Assembly: GCA_039888615.1 (NCBI GenBank)
Contig: JBDQQS010000001.1
Strand: one strand, 5' to 3'
Source: Flavimaribacter sp039888615
GTDB taxonomy: Bacteria; Pseudomonadota; Alphaproteobacteria; Rhizobiales; Rhizobiaceae
Length of the DNA stretch: 64,000 nt
Position 1 is the stretch's first letter, and each line of letters opens with the position of its first letter. The translations under genes and the position numbers were made by a program. Positions 45,718-53,928 of the stretch are shown here, piece by piece. The notes under the pieces were generated by a model. It had not been told where the DNA came from, ran no database searches, and was given only the letters and a program-made list of their open reading frames with translations.

Positions 45718-46167
45718 ATGATCGACGAAGTGTACAACGAAAAGATTTTGGAATTTGCTGGCAACATAACGAACGTCGGCGAAATGGAGGACGCAGACGC
45801 GTCTGCGCGCGCCCATTCAAAACTTTGCGGCTCCACTGTCAACATCTGGCTGAAGATGGACGGCGATGTCGTGAGCAATTTTTCACACACCGTCAAGGCC
45901 TGCGCGCTCGGTCAGGCCTCGTCTTCCATAATGGCGTGCAACATCGTCGGAGCGACAGATGATGAATTGCGCGACGTCCGAAAAACAATGTACGCGATGC
46001 TGAAGGAGAACGGACCGCCTCCAACGGGGCGTTTCGAGGATTTGAAATATCTTGAGCCTGTGCGGGACTATCGCGCGCGCCACGCCTCGACTTTATTAAC
46101 TTTCGATGCGGTCGTTGATGCGCTTGATCAAATCGAAAAGTCCCGCGCGGACGGAGCGGCAGCTTGA
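45718..46167 (+). CDS. NifU/IscU-like Fe-S scaffold protein
   Basis: A 149-residue protein of the iron-sulfur scaffold family, opening DEVYNEKILEFAGNI. Cluster-ligand-like cysteines are Cys37 (KLCGST) and Cys62 (KACALGQASSS); Cys74 (MACN) is a possible third. The residue corresponding to IscU Asp39 is Ser39, and no Cys is seen near position 106, so the site differs from classic IscU. The role beside folE and yidD is unclear. It is far from the SUF operon. Confidence 0.82.
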   Translation: MIDEVYNEKILEFAGNITNVGEMEDADASARAHSKLCGSTVNIWLKMDGDVVSNFSHTVKACALGQASSSIMACNIVGATDDELRDVRKTMYAMLKENGPPPTGRFEDLKYLEPVRDYRARHASTLLTFDAVVDALDQIEKSRADGAAA

Positions 46168-46176
46168 GAAGTTGGC

Positions 46177-46530
46177 ATGAATTGCCGGTGTGACGGAGCG
46201 CGCCATAAGGCGAATGGGCGCAATTTTAAAGGTCCGTATCGCAAGACGCCCGGACGATTGCTGGGCATGTCTCTAATCAGGCTGTACCAGATTACGCTTT
46301 CAAGTCTGATCGGCAATACGTGCCGGCATTTACCGACGTGTTCTGAGTACGGTTATGAAGCGATTGCAAAACATGGTCTTTGGCCAGGTGGCTGGATGAC
46401 ATTTTTTCGTGTCATTCGGTGTGGCCCAGGCGGATCACACGGATATGATTCGGTTCCGGAAGCTGCGCCTCACGGCGCAAAATGGTATCTGCCGTGGCGG
46501 TATTTCATTAAGGCTGACCGTACAGCCTGA
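46177..46530 (+). CDS. yidD: Membrane protein insertion efficiency factor YidD
   Basis: A 117-residue protein with the YidD core: RLLGMSLIRLYQITLSSLIG amphipathic helix, then CRHLPTCSEYGYEAI and GPGGSHGYDSVP. YidD helps YidC and Sec insert membrane proteins. It starts 9 bp after the NifU-like gene; the first 24 residues are an unconserved basic leader with two Cys. Confidence 0.92.
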   Translation: MNCRCDGARHKANGRNFKGPYRKTPGRLLGMSLIRLYQITLSSLIGNTCRHLPTCSEYGYEAIAKHGLWPGGWMTFFRVIRCGPGGSHGYDSVPEAAPHGAKWYLPWRYFIKADRTA

Positions 46531-46664
46531 CTTTCAAGGTTTCCACTAAGGAAAAGTTGCGCTAAAAGGCCCGCGGTTTTCAAGGGATCCGCTCAGGACT
46601 CCCGTTGGAGACCGATGTTCAACCACCCGCATTCGTTGGCGGGACTGGATAGGAGTAAAAACCA

Positions 46665-48629
46665 GTGTCAGAACAAATTCCCCTTGTTTTTCCAGATGGC
46701 TCGGAACGTTCCTTCGAAGCGGGAACGACCGGTCGGGACGTCGCACAAAGCATCTCCAAGTCTCTTGCCAAAAAGGCTGTGGCGATCGCAATCGACGGAA
46801 CCATTCAAGATCTCGACGATGTGGTGACTGCTGGAGAATTGCAAATTCTCACCCGTGAAGATCCACGCGCGCTGGAACTGATACGACACGACGCTGCGCA
46901 TGTCATGGCTGAAGCGGTTCAGGAATTGTATCCGGGCACGCAAGTCACGATCGGTCCAGTGATCGAAAACGGATTTTACTACGACTTCGCGCGCAATCAG
47001 CCTTTTACTTCAGACGACCTTCCGAGGATCGAAAAGAAGATGCGGGAGATCGTTGCTCGCAACAAACCTTTTCAAAAAGAAATCTGGTCTCGGGAAAAGG
47101 CAAAGAAGACCTTCTCCGACATGGGCGAGTCCTACAAGGTGGAATTGGTGGACGCTATTCCCGAAGGCGAAGACGTGAAGATCTACAGTCAGGGCGACTG
47201 GTTCGATCTTTGCCGGGGGCCTCACATGGCGTCGACGGGCCAGATTGGCAACGCCTTCAAACTCATGAAGGTAGCCGGCGCCTATTGGCGTGGCGACGCG
47301 AACAACCCGATGCTAACGCGCATTTACGGCACGGCGTGGGCGGACCAGAAGGAACTCGACGCCTATCTGCATATGCTGGAAGAGGCAGAGAAAAGAGACC
47401 ATCGCCGTCTCGGCCGGGAAATGGACTTGTTCCATTTTCAGGAAGAAGGACCCGGCGTGGTTTTCTGGCATCCAAAGGGATGGCGCATGTTCCAGAACCT
47501 TGTCAGTTACATGCGCCGGCGGACCGAGGAGCACGGTTATCAGGAAGTCAATGCGCCTCAGATTCTGGACAAGGCGCTTTGGGAGACCTCTGGTCACTGG
47601 GATTGGTATCGCGAGAACATGTTCATCACCAAGACGGAGGATGAACGTGTCTTTGCGATTAAACCGATGAACTGTCCAGGCCACGTTCAGATATTCAAGC
47701 ATGGCTTGAAAAGTTATCGGGAACTGCCTGTGAGGCTTGCGGAATTTGGTTCGGTTCACAGATATGAACCTTCCGGCGCGTTACATGGGCTCATGCGCGT
47801 GCGCGGTTTCACGCAAGACGACGCGCACGTTTTCTGTACCGACGAGCAGATGGCTGCGGAGTGCCTGCGCATCAATGATCTGATCCTGAGCACCTATGCT
47901 GATTTCGGTTTCGACGAGTTTACTGTCAAATTGTCGACGCGGCCCGAAAAGCGGGTAGGCGACGATGCGTTGTGGGACAGGGCAGAATCCGTCATGTCGG
48001 AAGTGTTGGCGATTATCGAGGCGCAGTCGGACGGCAAAATAAGAACCGGGATCATGCCCGGCGAGGGCGCATTCTACGGCCCGAAATTCGAATACACGCT
48101 GCGTGACGCCATCGGACGCGAGTGGCAGTGCGGCACGACACAGGTGGATTTCAATCTGCCTGAACGCTTTGGTGCTTTTTATATCGACAGCGATTCGGAA
48201 AAGAAGCAGCCGGTCATGATTCACCGCGCAATCTGCGGGTCAATGGAGCGCTTTCTCGGTATCCTCATCGAGAATTACACCGGGCATTTTCCTCTGTGGT
48301 TTGCGCCGCTCCATGTGGTCGTCGCGACGATCACCTCGGATGCAGATCAATATGGCGGTCAGGTTGCCGAACGACTGAAAAAGGCCGGCTTGAGAGTGGA
48401 AACGGACTTCCGAAACGAGAAGATCAACTACAAGGTCAGGGAACATTCTCTGACAAAGGTTCCGGTGATACTCGTATGCGGCAAACGCGAAGCCGAGGAA
48501 AACACCGTCAACATGCGACGTTTCGGCAGCAGGGACCAGCAATCGCTTTCCCTGGATGAGGCTGTATCCATGCTTGTCGACGAAGCAATGCCTCCGGACA
48601 TCAGACGCCGGGAGGCTGGTGAATCCTGA
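46665..48629 (+). CDS. thrS: Threonyl-tRNA synthetase
   Basis: A 654-residue class II synthetase. N-terminal TGS domain (about 1-62), an editing domain with HDAAHVMAEAVQELYPGTQVTIGP, catalytic domain with zinc ligands in MNCPGH and later His residues, and an anticodon domain. The start is GTG 46665 with AGGAG nine bases upstream. A CCCGC/GCGGG hairpin (46626-46643) sits just before it and may influence translation. Confidence 0.97.
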   Translation: MSEQIPLVFPDGSERSFEAGTTGRDVAQSISKSLAKKAVAIAIDGTIQDLDDVVTAGELQILTREDPRALELIRHDAAHVMAEAVQELYPGTQVTIGPVIENGFYYDFARNQPFTSDDLPRIEKKMREIVARNKPFQKEIWSREKAKKTFSDMGESYKVELVDAIPEGEDVKIYSQGDWFDLCRGPHMASTGQIGNAFKLMKVAGAYWRGDANNPMLTRIYGTAWADQKELDAYLHMLEEAEKRDHRRLGREMDLFHFQEEGPGVVFWHPKGWRMFQNLVSYMRRRTEEHGYQEVNAPQILDKALWETSGHWDWYRENMFITKTEDERVFAIKPMNCPGHVQIFKHGLKSYRELPVRLAEFGSVHRYEPSGALHGLMRVRGFTQDDAHVFCTDEQMAAECLRINDLILSTYADFGFDEFTVKLSTRPEKRVGDDALWDRAESVMSEVLAIIEAQSDGKIRTGIMPGEGAFYGPKFEYTLRDAIGREWQCGTTQVDFNLPERFGAFYIDSDSEKKQPVMIHRAICGSMERFLGILIENYTGHFPLWFAPLHVVVATITSDADQYGGQVAERLKKAGLRVETDFRNEKINYKVREHSLTKVPVILVCGKREAEENTVNMRRFGSRDQQSLSLDEAVSMLVDEAMPPDIRRREAGES

Positions 48630-48635
48630 CAAGGA

Positions 48636-48667
48636 CCATGTCCGGATCGATCGCGATCCGGACATGG
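48636..48667. other. Perfect 14-bp hairpin between convergent genes
   Basis: CCATGTCCGGATCG (48636-48649), loop ATCG, CGATCCGGACATGG (48654-48667). It lies between the stops of thrS (48629) and the secreted protein gene (48673). No T-run follows on either strand, but its strength and position fit a bidirectional terminator or 3'-end stabiliser. Confidence 0.8.
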
Positions 48668-48672
48668 ACATT

Positions 48673-49614
48673 TCACTGATCGAGGATGACTTCGACGTCG
48701 GTGTCGCGTCCTGCGACGACCTGGAAGTCCCGTCGATAGAGATTGTCCTTATGACGTGCGATGGCTGTGTACTGGCCTTCGGCCAGAACAAGTGAGGGAA
48801 AAGCGCCAACGCTTTCACTGATCAGGTCGCCGGCAGAGTTGGTGATCGACCAGGCCGTGTCTGCGATCGCTTCCCCGCCTTCCTCGGCGACGAGTTTAAG
48901 CGTGAGGTTGGCGGCCCGGTGCTGGATCGTTGCTTCTGTCAGTTTCCCGGCCTCTACCCTGATGTCTGAACGGATCACCGCATTCACGTTCCCGTATTCG
49001 GAAACCACGTGGTACGTTCCTGCATTCAGTCGCACGATTTGGTTCGGCTTGACTTTAGCGATCACCAGCGGTCGCTGTTCGTTGTCATCACGTTCATCAG
49101 CATAAATTGAAAAGCTGAGTTTTGAAATCGGTATTCGACCGTCATTACCAGACACGGCGTCGAGAACAAGACCCCCGGCGTTCAGGATGAAATCCCGATT
49201 GTCAGCGGCATAGACAGGAACGATCAGTTTCTTCGTAACGCCGGCCAATCCAAACGCGACATGGACGAGGTATTCCCCCGGTTCGAATTCGAAAAGCGCT
49301 TCTCCGCCCTCGGACTGTGCGAGAAGCGGCATTTTGCCGCTATCGTCCGTTGTTGGATCAAAAACCCGCCATACAAGGCCATGTTGCAGCGGCGCGCCGT
49401 CTCCGGTCAGCTTGGCTTCAAGTCGAATGTTGTAAGTACCCTCGGGCGTTTCCGCTGGGGTCATTGATTGCGGCGCAAATTCCGTCAATCCGGGGAAAAG
49501 CGCCGTTGACGGCGTCGTCATTGTTTCGATTTCCTGGGAGAATGCGCCGACAGGTCGGGACAGTGTAAACAGGCAAACTGCCCCCAGAACAAGAAAGCGC
49601 TTCAACATTGTCAT
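48673..49614 (-). CDS. Secreted beta-rich protein of unknown function
   Basis: A 313-residue periplasmic or surface protein. Residues 1-24 are a signal peptide (MLKRFLVLGAVCLFTLSRPVGAFS). The mature part contains several similar beta segments, such as LEAKLTGDGAPLQHGLVWRVFD and LTLKLVAEEGGEAIADTAWSITNS, suggesting three or four Ig-like domains. I recognise no catalytic motif. Similar lone genes occur in Rhizobiales. The start could also be 49608. Confidence 0.72.
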   Translation of the reverse strand: MTMLKRFLVLGAVCLFTLSRPVGAFSQEIETMTTPSTALFPGLTEFAPQSMTPAETPEGTYNIRLEAKLTGDGAPLQHGLVWRVFDPTTDDSGKMPLLAQSEGGEALFEFEPGEYLVHVAFGLAGVTKKLIVPVYAADNRDFILNAGGLVLDAVSGNDGRIPISKLSFSIYADERDDNEQRPLVIAKVKPNQIVRLNAGTYHVVSEYGNVNAVIRSDIRVEAGKLTEATIQHRAANLTLKLVAEEGGEAIADTAWSITNSAGDLISESVGAFPSLVLAEGQYTAIARHKDNLYRRDFQVVAGRDTDVEVILDQ

Positions 49615-49698
49615 GACGATTCCATTGTAAACTCGCTTGTTTGAAAACCATACTATAGGCAATTTCAAGGCTAAACCATTGTTGAAAGAGGACCATCC

Positions 49699-50280
49699 GT
49701 GAACGAAGCGTTATGGAAATATCTTGAAAGCCGCCGTACTATACCGGCGAATTTTCTTGCAGAACCAGGCCCTGACCGAGAAACCATTAGAAAAATCCTG
49801 ACAATTGCGGCGCGCGTTCCCGACCACGGCAAACTCGCGCCTTGGCGCTTTATTGTAATAGAGGGCGAAGCCAGACTGAGGTTAAACGACAGATTTCGGT
49901 CAATCGCGCTCGAACGGCGGCCCGACCTTTCTGGGGATCAGCTCCGCGCAGAAAGCACGCGGTTCGACAGGGCGCCTGTCGTCATCGCTGTGGTGAGCCG
50001 CGTGGTCGAGCATCCCAAAATTCCAAAATGGGAACAGGTATTGTCTGCAGGCGCGAGTTGTATGGCGCTGCTGATGGCGGCGAACGCATACGGATTTTCC
50101 GCGAGTTGGCTGACGGAGTGGATGGCGGACGACGCTGACGCCCTTGCGTCTCTCGGACTGGTTGGCGACGAGAGCATTGCAGGTTTTATCCACGTAGGAA
50201 CGCCAACTGCGCCCCCGACCGAGAGGCCACGACCCGCGCTCGACGATATTGTGACTTGGCTGGACGACGCTACTGTCTGA
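49699..50280 (+). CDS. Nitroreductase-family flavoprotein (YdjA-like)
   Basis: A 193-residue minimal nitroreductase. The FMN-binding start RRTIPANFL, the ARVPDHGKLAPWRFIVI block and the C-terminal GFIHVGTPTAPPTERPRP match the YdjA branch. It reduces nitro- or quinone-type compounds with NAD(P)H; the physiological substrate is unknown. Starts at GTG. It overlaps the convergent CitE-like gene by 11 bp. Confidence 0.9.
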   Translation: MNEALWKYLESRRTIPANFLAEPGPDRETIRKILTIAARVPDHGKLAPWRFIVIEGEARLRLNDRFRSIALERRPDLSGDQLRAESTRFDRAPVVIAVVSRVVEHPKIPKWEQVLSAGASCMALLMAANAYGFSASWLTEWMADDADALASLGLVGDESIAGFIHVGTPTAPPTERPRPALDDIVTWLDDATV

Positions 50281-51157
50281 CGCCGGTATCGCGCGCGCGC
50301 GACAATATACGTTCTGCTTGCCGCAGGTGAGGGCGGTCCACCATTTTTCCATCCAGGCTAAGGACGCCAGCGTCTGCCCCAGATTGTTCGAAGAGCGAGA
50401 CGATACGTTGCGCCCATTCTATCGATTCAGGCGACGGCGTGAAGACGCGATTGATGGTCTCTACCTGATTGGGATGGATCGCCATTTTTCCTGAGAAACC
50501 GTCACGCACCGCCTTCTGGCATTCCGCTTCCAGGCCCGCCTCATTTCGGAAATCGACATAAACCGCATCGACAGCCATAACGCCGGCCGAGGCCGCGGCA
50601 AGTAGCGCGGAAGAGCGGGCGAGCCTGAATACATCTGTGTAGTTACCGTTGTTGTCTCTGTTTGTTTCCACCCCCAGATCAGCCGACAGATCCTCAGCGC
50701 CCCAGGAGACTGATTTCAACCGGTCGGACGCGCCGACATAGGTCGCGGCGTTTAGCAGGCCTGTAGCGGTTTCGGTAATGAGCGCATGTATCCCTATCTC
50801 TCCGTTTGTGATCCCGGACCTGGCTTCGTGCACTGCGATCATGGCGGACAAATTCTGTACATCGGCGCCATGTTCTGATTTCGGCAACAGCACACCATCC
50901 GGCCGAGTTGGAACCAGAGCTGCGAGATCGTCATCCGCCATACCGCTTGTCAGGGAATTCACCCTTATGACGATTGTGCTACGATCCTTCCTGCTTCGTT
51001 GATCTTGGACAAAAGCCGCAGCCAGAGTTCTGGCGGTTTCCTTGTGTGAAAAAGACACCGAATCTTCAAGATCGATCAGCAGGCAATCGGCACCAGATTG
51101 CAGAGACTTCTCCAATTTTCTTTCTGAATCAGCAGGCACAAAAAGATAAGATCTCAT
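50270..51157 (-). CDS. CitE-like CoA ester lyase (HpcH/HpaI family)
   Basis: A 295-residue TIM-barrel enzyme of the citrate lyase beta-subunit-like group. Hallmarks are RSYLFVPADSERKLEKSL, LIDLEDSVSF and the metal-site Glu/Asp in SWGAEDLSADLG. No citD or citF neighbours occur, so the likely substrate is a malyl-CoA or methylmalyl-CoA type ester. ATG 51157 gives the standard N-terminus. Confidence 0.88.
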   Translation of the reverse strand: MRSYLFVPADSERKLEKSLQSGADCLLIDLEDSVSFSHKETARTLAAAFVQDQRSRKDRSTIVIRVNSLTSGMADDDLAALVPTRPDGVLLPKSEHGADVQNLSAMIAVHEARSGITNGEIGIHALITETATGLLNAATYVGASDRLKSVSWGAEDLSADLGVETNRDNNGNYTDVFRLARSSALLAAASAGVMAVDAVYVDFRNEAGLEAECQKAVRDGFSGKMAIHPNQVETINRVFTPSPESIEWAQRIVSLFEQSGADAGVLSLDGKMVDRPHLRQAERILSRARDTGVRQ

Positions 51158-51311
51158 TCGTCGGGCCTTCTTATTTGCAAAGTTCCGCATCCTGTGGAGA
51201 CGCCGGCAAAGTTTCCTACAGTATGAAGCGGTTAATGAACATGGTGAACCGATCGTAAACTATTCGGCGTTATGAATTCATTATCTGCAACATCGGACCG
51301 GTTATCAAAAT

Positions 51312-52442
51312 ATGATCGTCGAAAAATTCCTCCAATGGTCGAAACATGCAAAAGCAATTGATCGCGCCAGAGCGGCGAACGCCCTTGGAAGAGCTTACAT
51401 CCAGTCAAATATGTCGGAAGAGGAAGCCAGGGCCGCCGAAGCCGCCATGGTTTTCCTGCTCGACGATCCTTCTCCGTTAGTGCGTCTTGGACTTGCTGAA
51501 GCGATTTGCTTCAGCCCGCGCATACCACGCGCCGTCATAATGGGTCTGGCGAGCGACCAGCTGGACATCGCCGGCCTCGTCGTAAGTTGTTCACCTGTAC
51601 TGAAAGACGCGGATCTTGTTGATTTTGTTGCTGACAGCAGACCCGGACTACAACTTGCTGTCGCCATGCGTCAAAACCTGTCTACGTCCGTTTGTGCGGC
51701 AGTAGCTGAAGTCGGTTGTAGCCCAGCGGTCAGTGAACTTCTTCAAAACCGCTACGCCAGGATCGCAAGCGTTTCATTCGATAGGATCTGGGAGCGGTTC
51801 GAGGACGATACAGACGTGCGTTCCAGTCTGATCGACAGAGATGACCTGCCGTGCGATGTACGGCATACGCTCATATTCAAGGTCGGCAATGCGCTGGCGG
51901 GATCGCGCTTCGTTTCGTCAATTGTTGGAACCGGACGGGTAACAGCAGTTACAGCGTCCGCATGCGAAAAGGCGATCTTTACGCTGGCCGACAACGTGCG
52001 TGATTCGGAAATTCCGGCGCTTGTGGAACATTTGAGAATCCGTGGCGACCTGTCTCCAGCGTTCCTGATGCATCTGCTTTGCAAAGGAAACATCGAATTC
52101 TTCGCCGCAGCGATTGCCGGCATATCCGGAATGGGGAGGGCGCGCGTTCGCGCCATACTCGTCGACGGCCGCCGCGCCTCGATAGCTTCTCTATTCAATT
52201 CCTGTGGTATTCAGAGGTCGATTGGAGAGGTATTCGTACAATCGACTTTGCTCTGGCGCGATGCAGCAATGGGCAAATCTGCAATGTCTCCCGAACAAAT
52301 CATGGATCGTCACATGCAAATCATGCGGCGGCGGCCGGGAGACAAACAGGTCGCTGAATTGTTTCAACTCGTTGAACGATTGAACCTCGAATATCAACGC
52401 CGTTCAGCGAGAGATTATGCGCTATCAATGGCAGCCGCCTGA
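51312..52442 (+). CDS. DUF2336 protein
   Basis: A 376-residue helical protein of the alphaproteobacterial DUF2336 family. The N-terminal half looks like HEAT-type helices (ARAANALGRAYIQSNMSEEEA, then FLLDDPSPLVRLGLAEAIC), followed by more helical repeats. No catalytic motif. Some members are linked to stress or cell-cycle signalling, but the function is not established. It stands alone. Confidence 0.82.
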   Translation: MIVEKFLQWSKHAKAIDRARAANALGRAYIQSNMSEEEARAAEAAMVFLLDDPSPLVRLGLAEAICFSPRIPRAVIMGLASDQLDIAGLVVSCSPVLKDADLVDFVADSRPGLQLAVAMRQNLSTSVCAAVAEVGCSPAVSELLQNRYARIASVSFDRIWERFEDDTDVRSSLIDRDDLPCDVRHTLIFKVGNALAGSRFVSSIVGTGRVTAVTASACEKAIFTLADNVRDSEIPALVEHLRIRGDLSPAFLMHLLCKGNIEFFAAAIAGISGMGRARVRAILVDGRRASIASLFNSCGIQRSIGEVFVQSTLLWRDAAMGKSAMSPEQIMDRHMQIMRRRPGDKQVAELFQLVERLNLEYQRRSARDYALSMAAA

Positions 52443-52582
52443 TCATAGGGAAACAGCTTTGTAGATAATTGCGATCTACATTGAGTTGAAAATAATCAAA
52501 ATACCGCCACAATGGTTATACGCTATTTGCAACTATAGCGCTTAATTTTTGCGATAGAGCCTATTTTTATGCAGAATATTTA

Positions 52583-52603
52583 GGTAATAAATATTTATTT
52601 ACC
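52583..52603. promoter_or_regulatory. AT-rich near-palindrome upstream of the epimerase gene
   Basis: GGTAATAAATATTTATTTACC is an almost perfect palindrome (one missing base in the left arm) in an AT-rich stretch (52443-52731) clearly lower in GC than the flanking genes. It lies about 130 bp upstream of the predicted start and could be an operator. No regulator gene is adjacent. Confidence 0.35.
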
Positions 52604-52731
52604 GAAGTTGTTTTGATGTCTTGCGCAACAGATTTTTTTGTCTTAAGAAACAAATAGAAATATCGATCCAGAAAAATAAATATTTCCGCGTTTGGAATTG
52701 CATAAATGCAATTTCATTCAGAGATTGTATC

Positions 52732-53520
52732 GTGACAAATAACGGTCGTGACACTTTCAGAACCGAGCCTGTGGTGCTGATAACCGGGGCAACCGGGAAT
52801 CTCGGATCAAAACTTGCGCGCGAACTGGTAAAAAACAGCCAGAAATCTATTCTTGTCGATCAGATGCCGCATCCAAATCTCAATGTACGGATTGCCAACC
52901 TTTCGGTTCCGGGCAATTGGATGCAATTGTTTGCCGGAGTAGATATCGTTATTCATCTAGCCGGCACGTCGAAAGTCAGTTCTTCACCCGACACGCTCAA
53001 ATCACAGAATGTCGATTGCACAGCGAATGTCCTTAAGGCATGCAGGATGCACAATGTCAGCCGCATTGTTTTTGCCAGCAGTCTACGTGTGATGGACGGG
53101 TATCGCGAGTTCGGACGTCGCATCACCGAAGACTTGCCACCGAAACCGTCTGGCGACTTTGGCCGATCGAAACTTCATTGTGAGAAACTGTTGGCCGCGT
53201 ATCCGGATGTTATATGCCTGCGTCTTGGGTGGTCGCCACGTTACAATATTCGAGAAAATGTTCTCAGAGCGCCGAAGAGACTACGTGAAGTGTGGTTGAG
53301 CGATTCTGATTTCCTTCAGGCTATTGAACTTTCAATTTCCGCTGAGAACCGCGGATTTACAGTATTCAACCTGACGTCTGATGTCGAAAACAGCCGCTAT
53401 CCACTGAGCAGGGCGCGTAAGCATTTAGGCTACAAGCCGCGTGATGGCGTGAACAAGACACAGATCGTTATTTCCAAACTGTCCGGCACGCTTTTTAGTA
53501 AGGCAGCTTGGTCCCGCTAA
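52732..53520 (+). CDS. NAD-dependent epimerase/dehydratase-like protein with Tyr-to-Phe change
   Basis: A 262-residue extended-SDR protein. The nucleotide site GATGNLG at 19-25 and Asp43 point to NAD(H). Ser116/Ser117 are in place, but the catalytic YxxxK reads Phe143-Gly-Arg-Ser-Lys147. The general sequence resembles uronate dehydrogenase-type SDRs. The likely start is GTG 52732; the frame reaches 52621 through AT-rich sequence. The missing Tyr may mean a binding or regulatory role. Flanked by low-GC sequence, possibly acquired. Confidence 0.78.
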   Translation: MTNNGRDTFRTEPVVLITGATGNLGSKLARELVKNSQKSILVDQMPHPNLNVRIANLSVPGNWMQLFAGVDIVIHLAGTSKVSSSPDTLKSQNVDCTANVLKACRMHNVSRIVFASSLRVMDGYREFGRRITEDLPPKPSGDFGRSKLHCEKLLAAYPDVICLRLGWSPRYNIRENVLRAPKRLREVWLSDSDFLQAIELSISAENRGFTVFNLTSDVENSRYPLSRARKHLGYKPRDGVNKTQIVISKLSGTLFSKAAWSR

Positions 53521-53928
53521 GAAAAAATCAGTGCAATTCCGAAAATGAGTTCCCCGCAAGAAAGCGACGGGCGGATCGCTAGCTTGCGGGGAAGACCGGT
53601 ATTGTTTTCAAGAAAAACAAGGCTCACCGGTCATGTCAGGATATTAATCAATTACATCTCAGAAAAACCAGTAGAATACTTGTGCCATGCCGCTATTGCA
53701 TAACAATGCAAGCAATCCACTCGTACTAATATATTTAAAAACGAGAAAAGCAACTGTGTTTCACCTAAAAGTTAAACTGTTCTGTGTTATCGCAATCAAG
53801 CTGGCGTTGACCTTCGTCCATGCCTAGTTTGGGAGGAACAGGCTTTCAGGGTATTCGTGTGAAGAATTTGATGTCGTAAGGACGTAAGTCCATTCTACGC
53901 GAGCATTGTATGGATCGGGAGGGGAGCC
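53521..53928. other. Gene-free stretch before the GMC oxidoreductase
   Basis: About 400 bases without a credible gene. It contains the long hairpin at 53550-53593, an AT-rich middle part, and near 53835-53859 a GGAAC-N16-CGTG pattern that differs by one base from the EcfG consensus and points at the oxidoreductase gene. Confidence 0.45.
53550..53593 (+). terminator. Long imperfect hairpin after the epimerase gene
   Basis: TTCCCCGCAAG (53550-53560) pairs perfectly with CTTGCGGGGAA (53583-53593); inside, AGCGA (53563-53567) pairs with TCGCT (53576-53580), giving a 16-bp two-part stem. It starts 30 bp after the epimerase stop. There is no T-run, so it is terminator-like or a mobile palindromic repeat. 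Confidence 0.55.

Noticed and set aside
46531..46664. T-box or other riboswitch before thrS
   Set aside because: Only a short 5-bp hairpin is visible; no T-box sequence, and T-boxes are not expected in this class.
52621..52731. Longer N-terminus for the epimerase
   Set aside because: The extra 37 codons are AT-rich, begin with TTG, and precede the conserved nucleotide site without homology.
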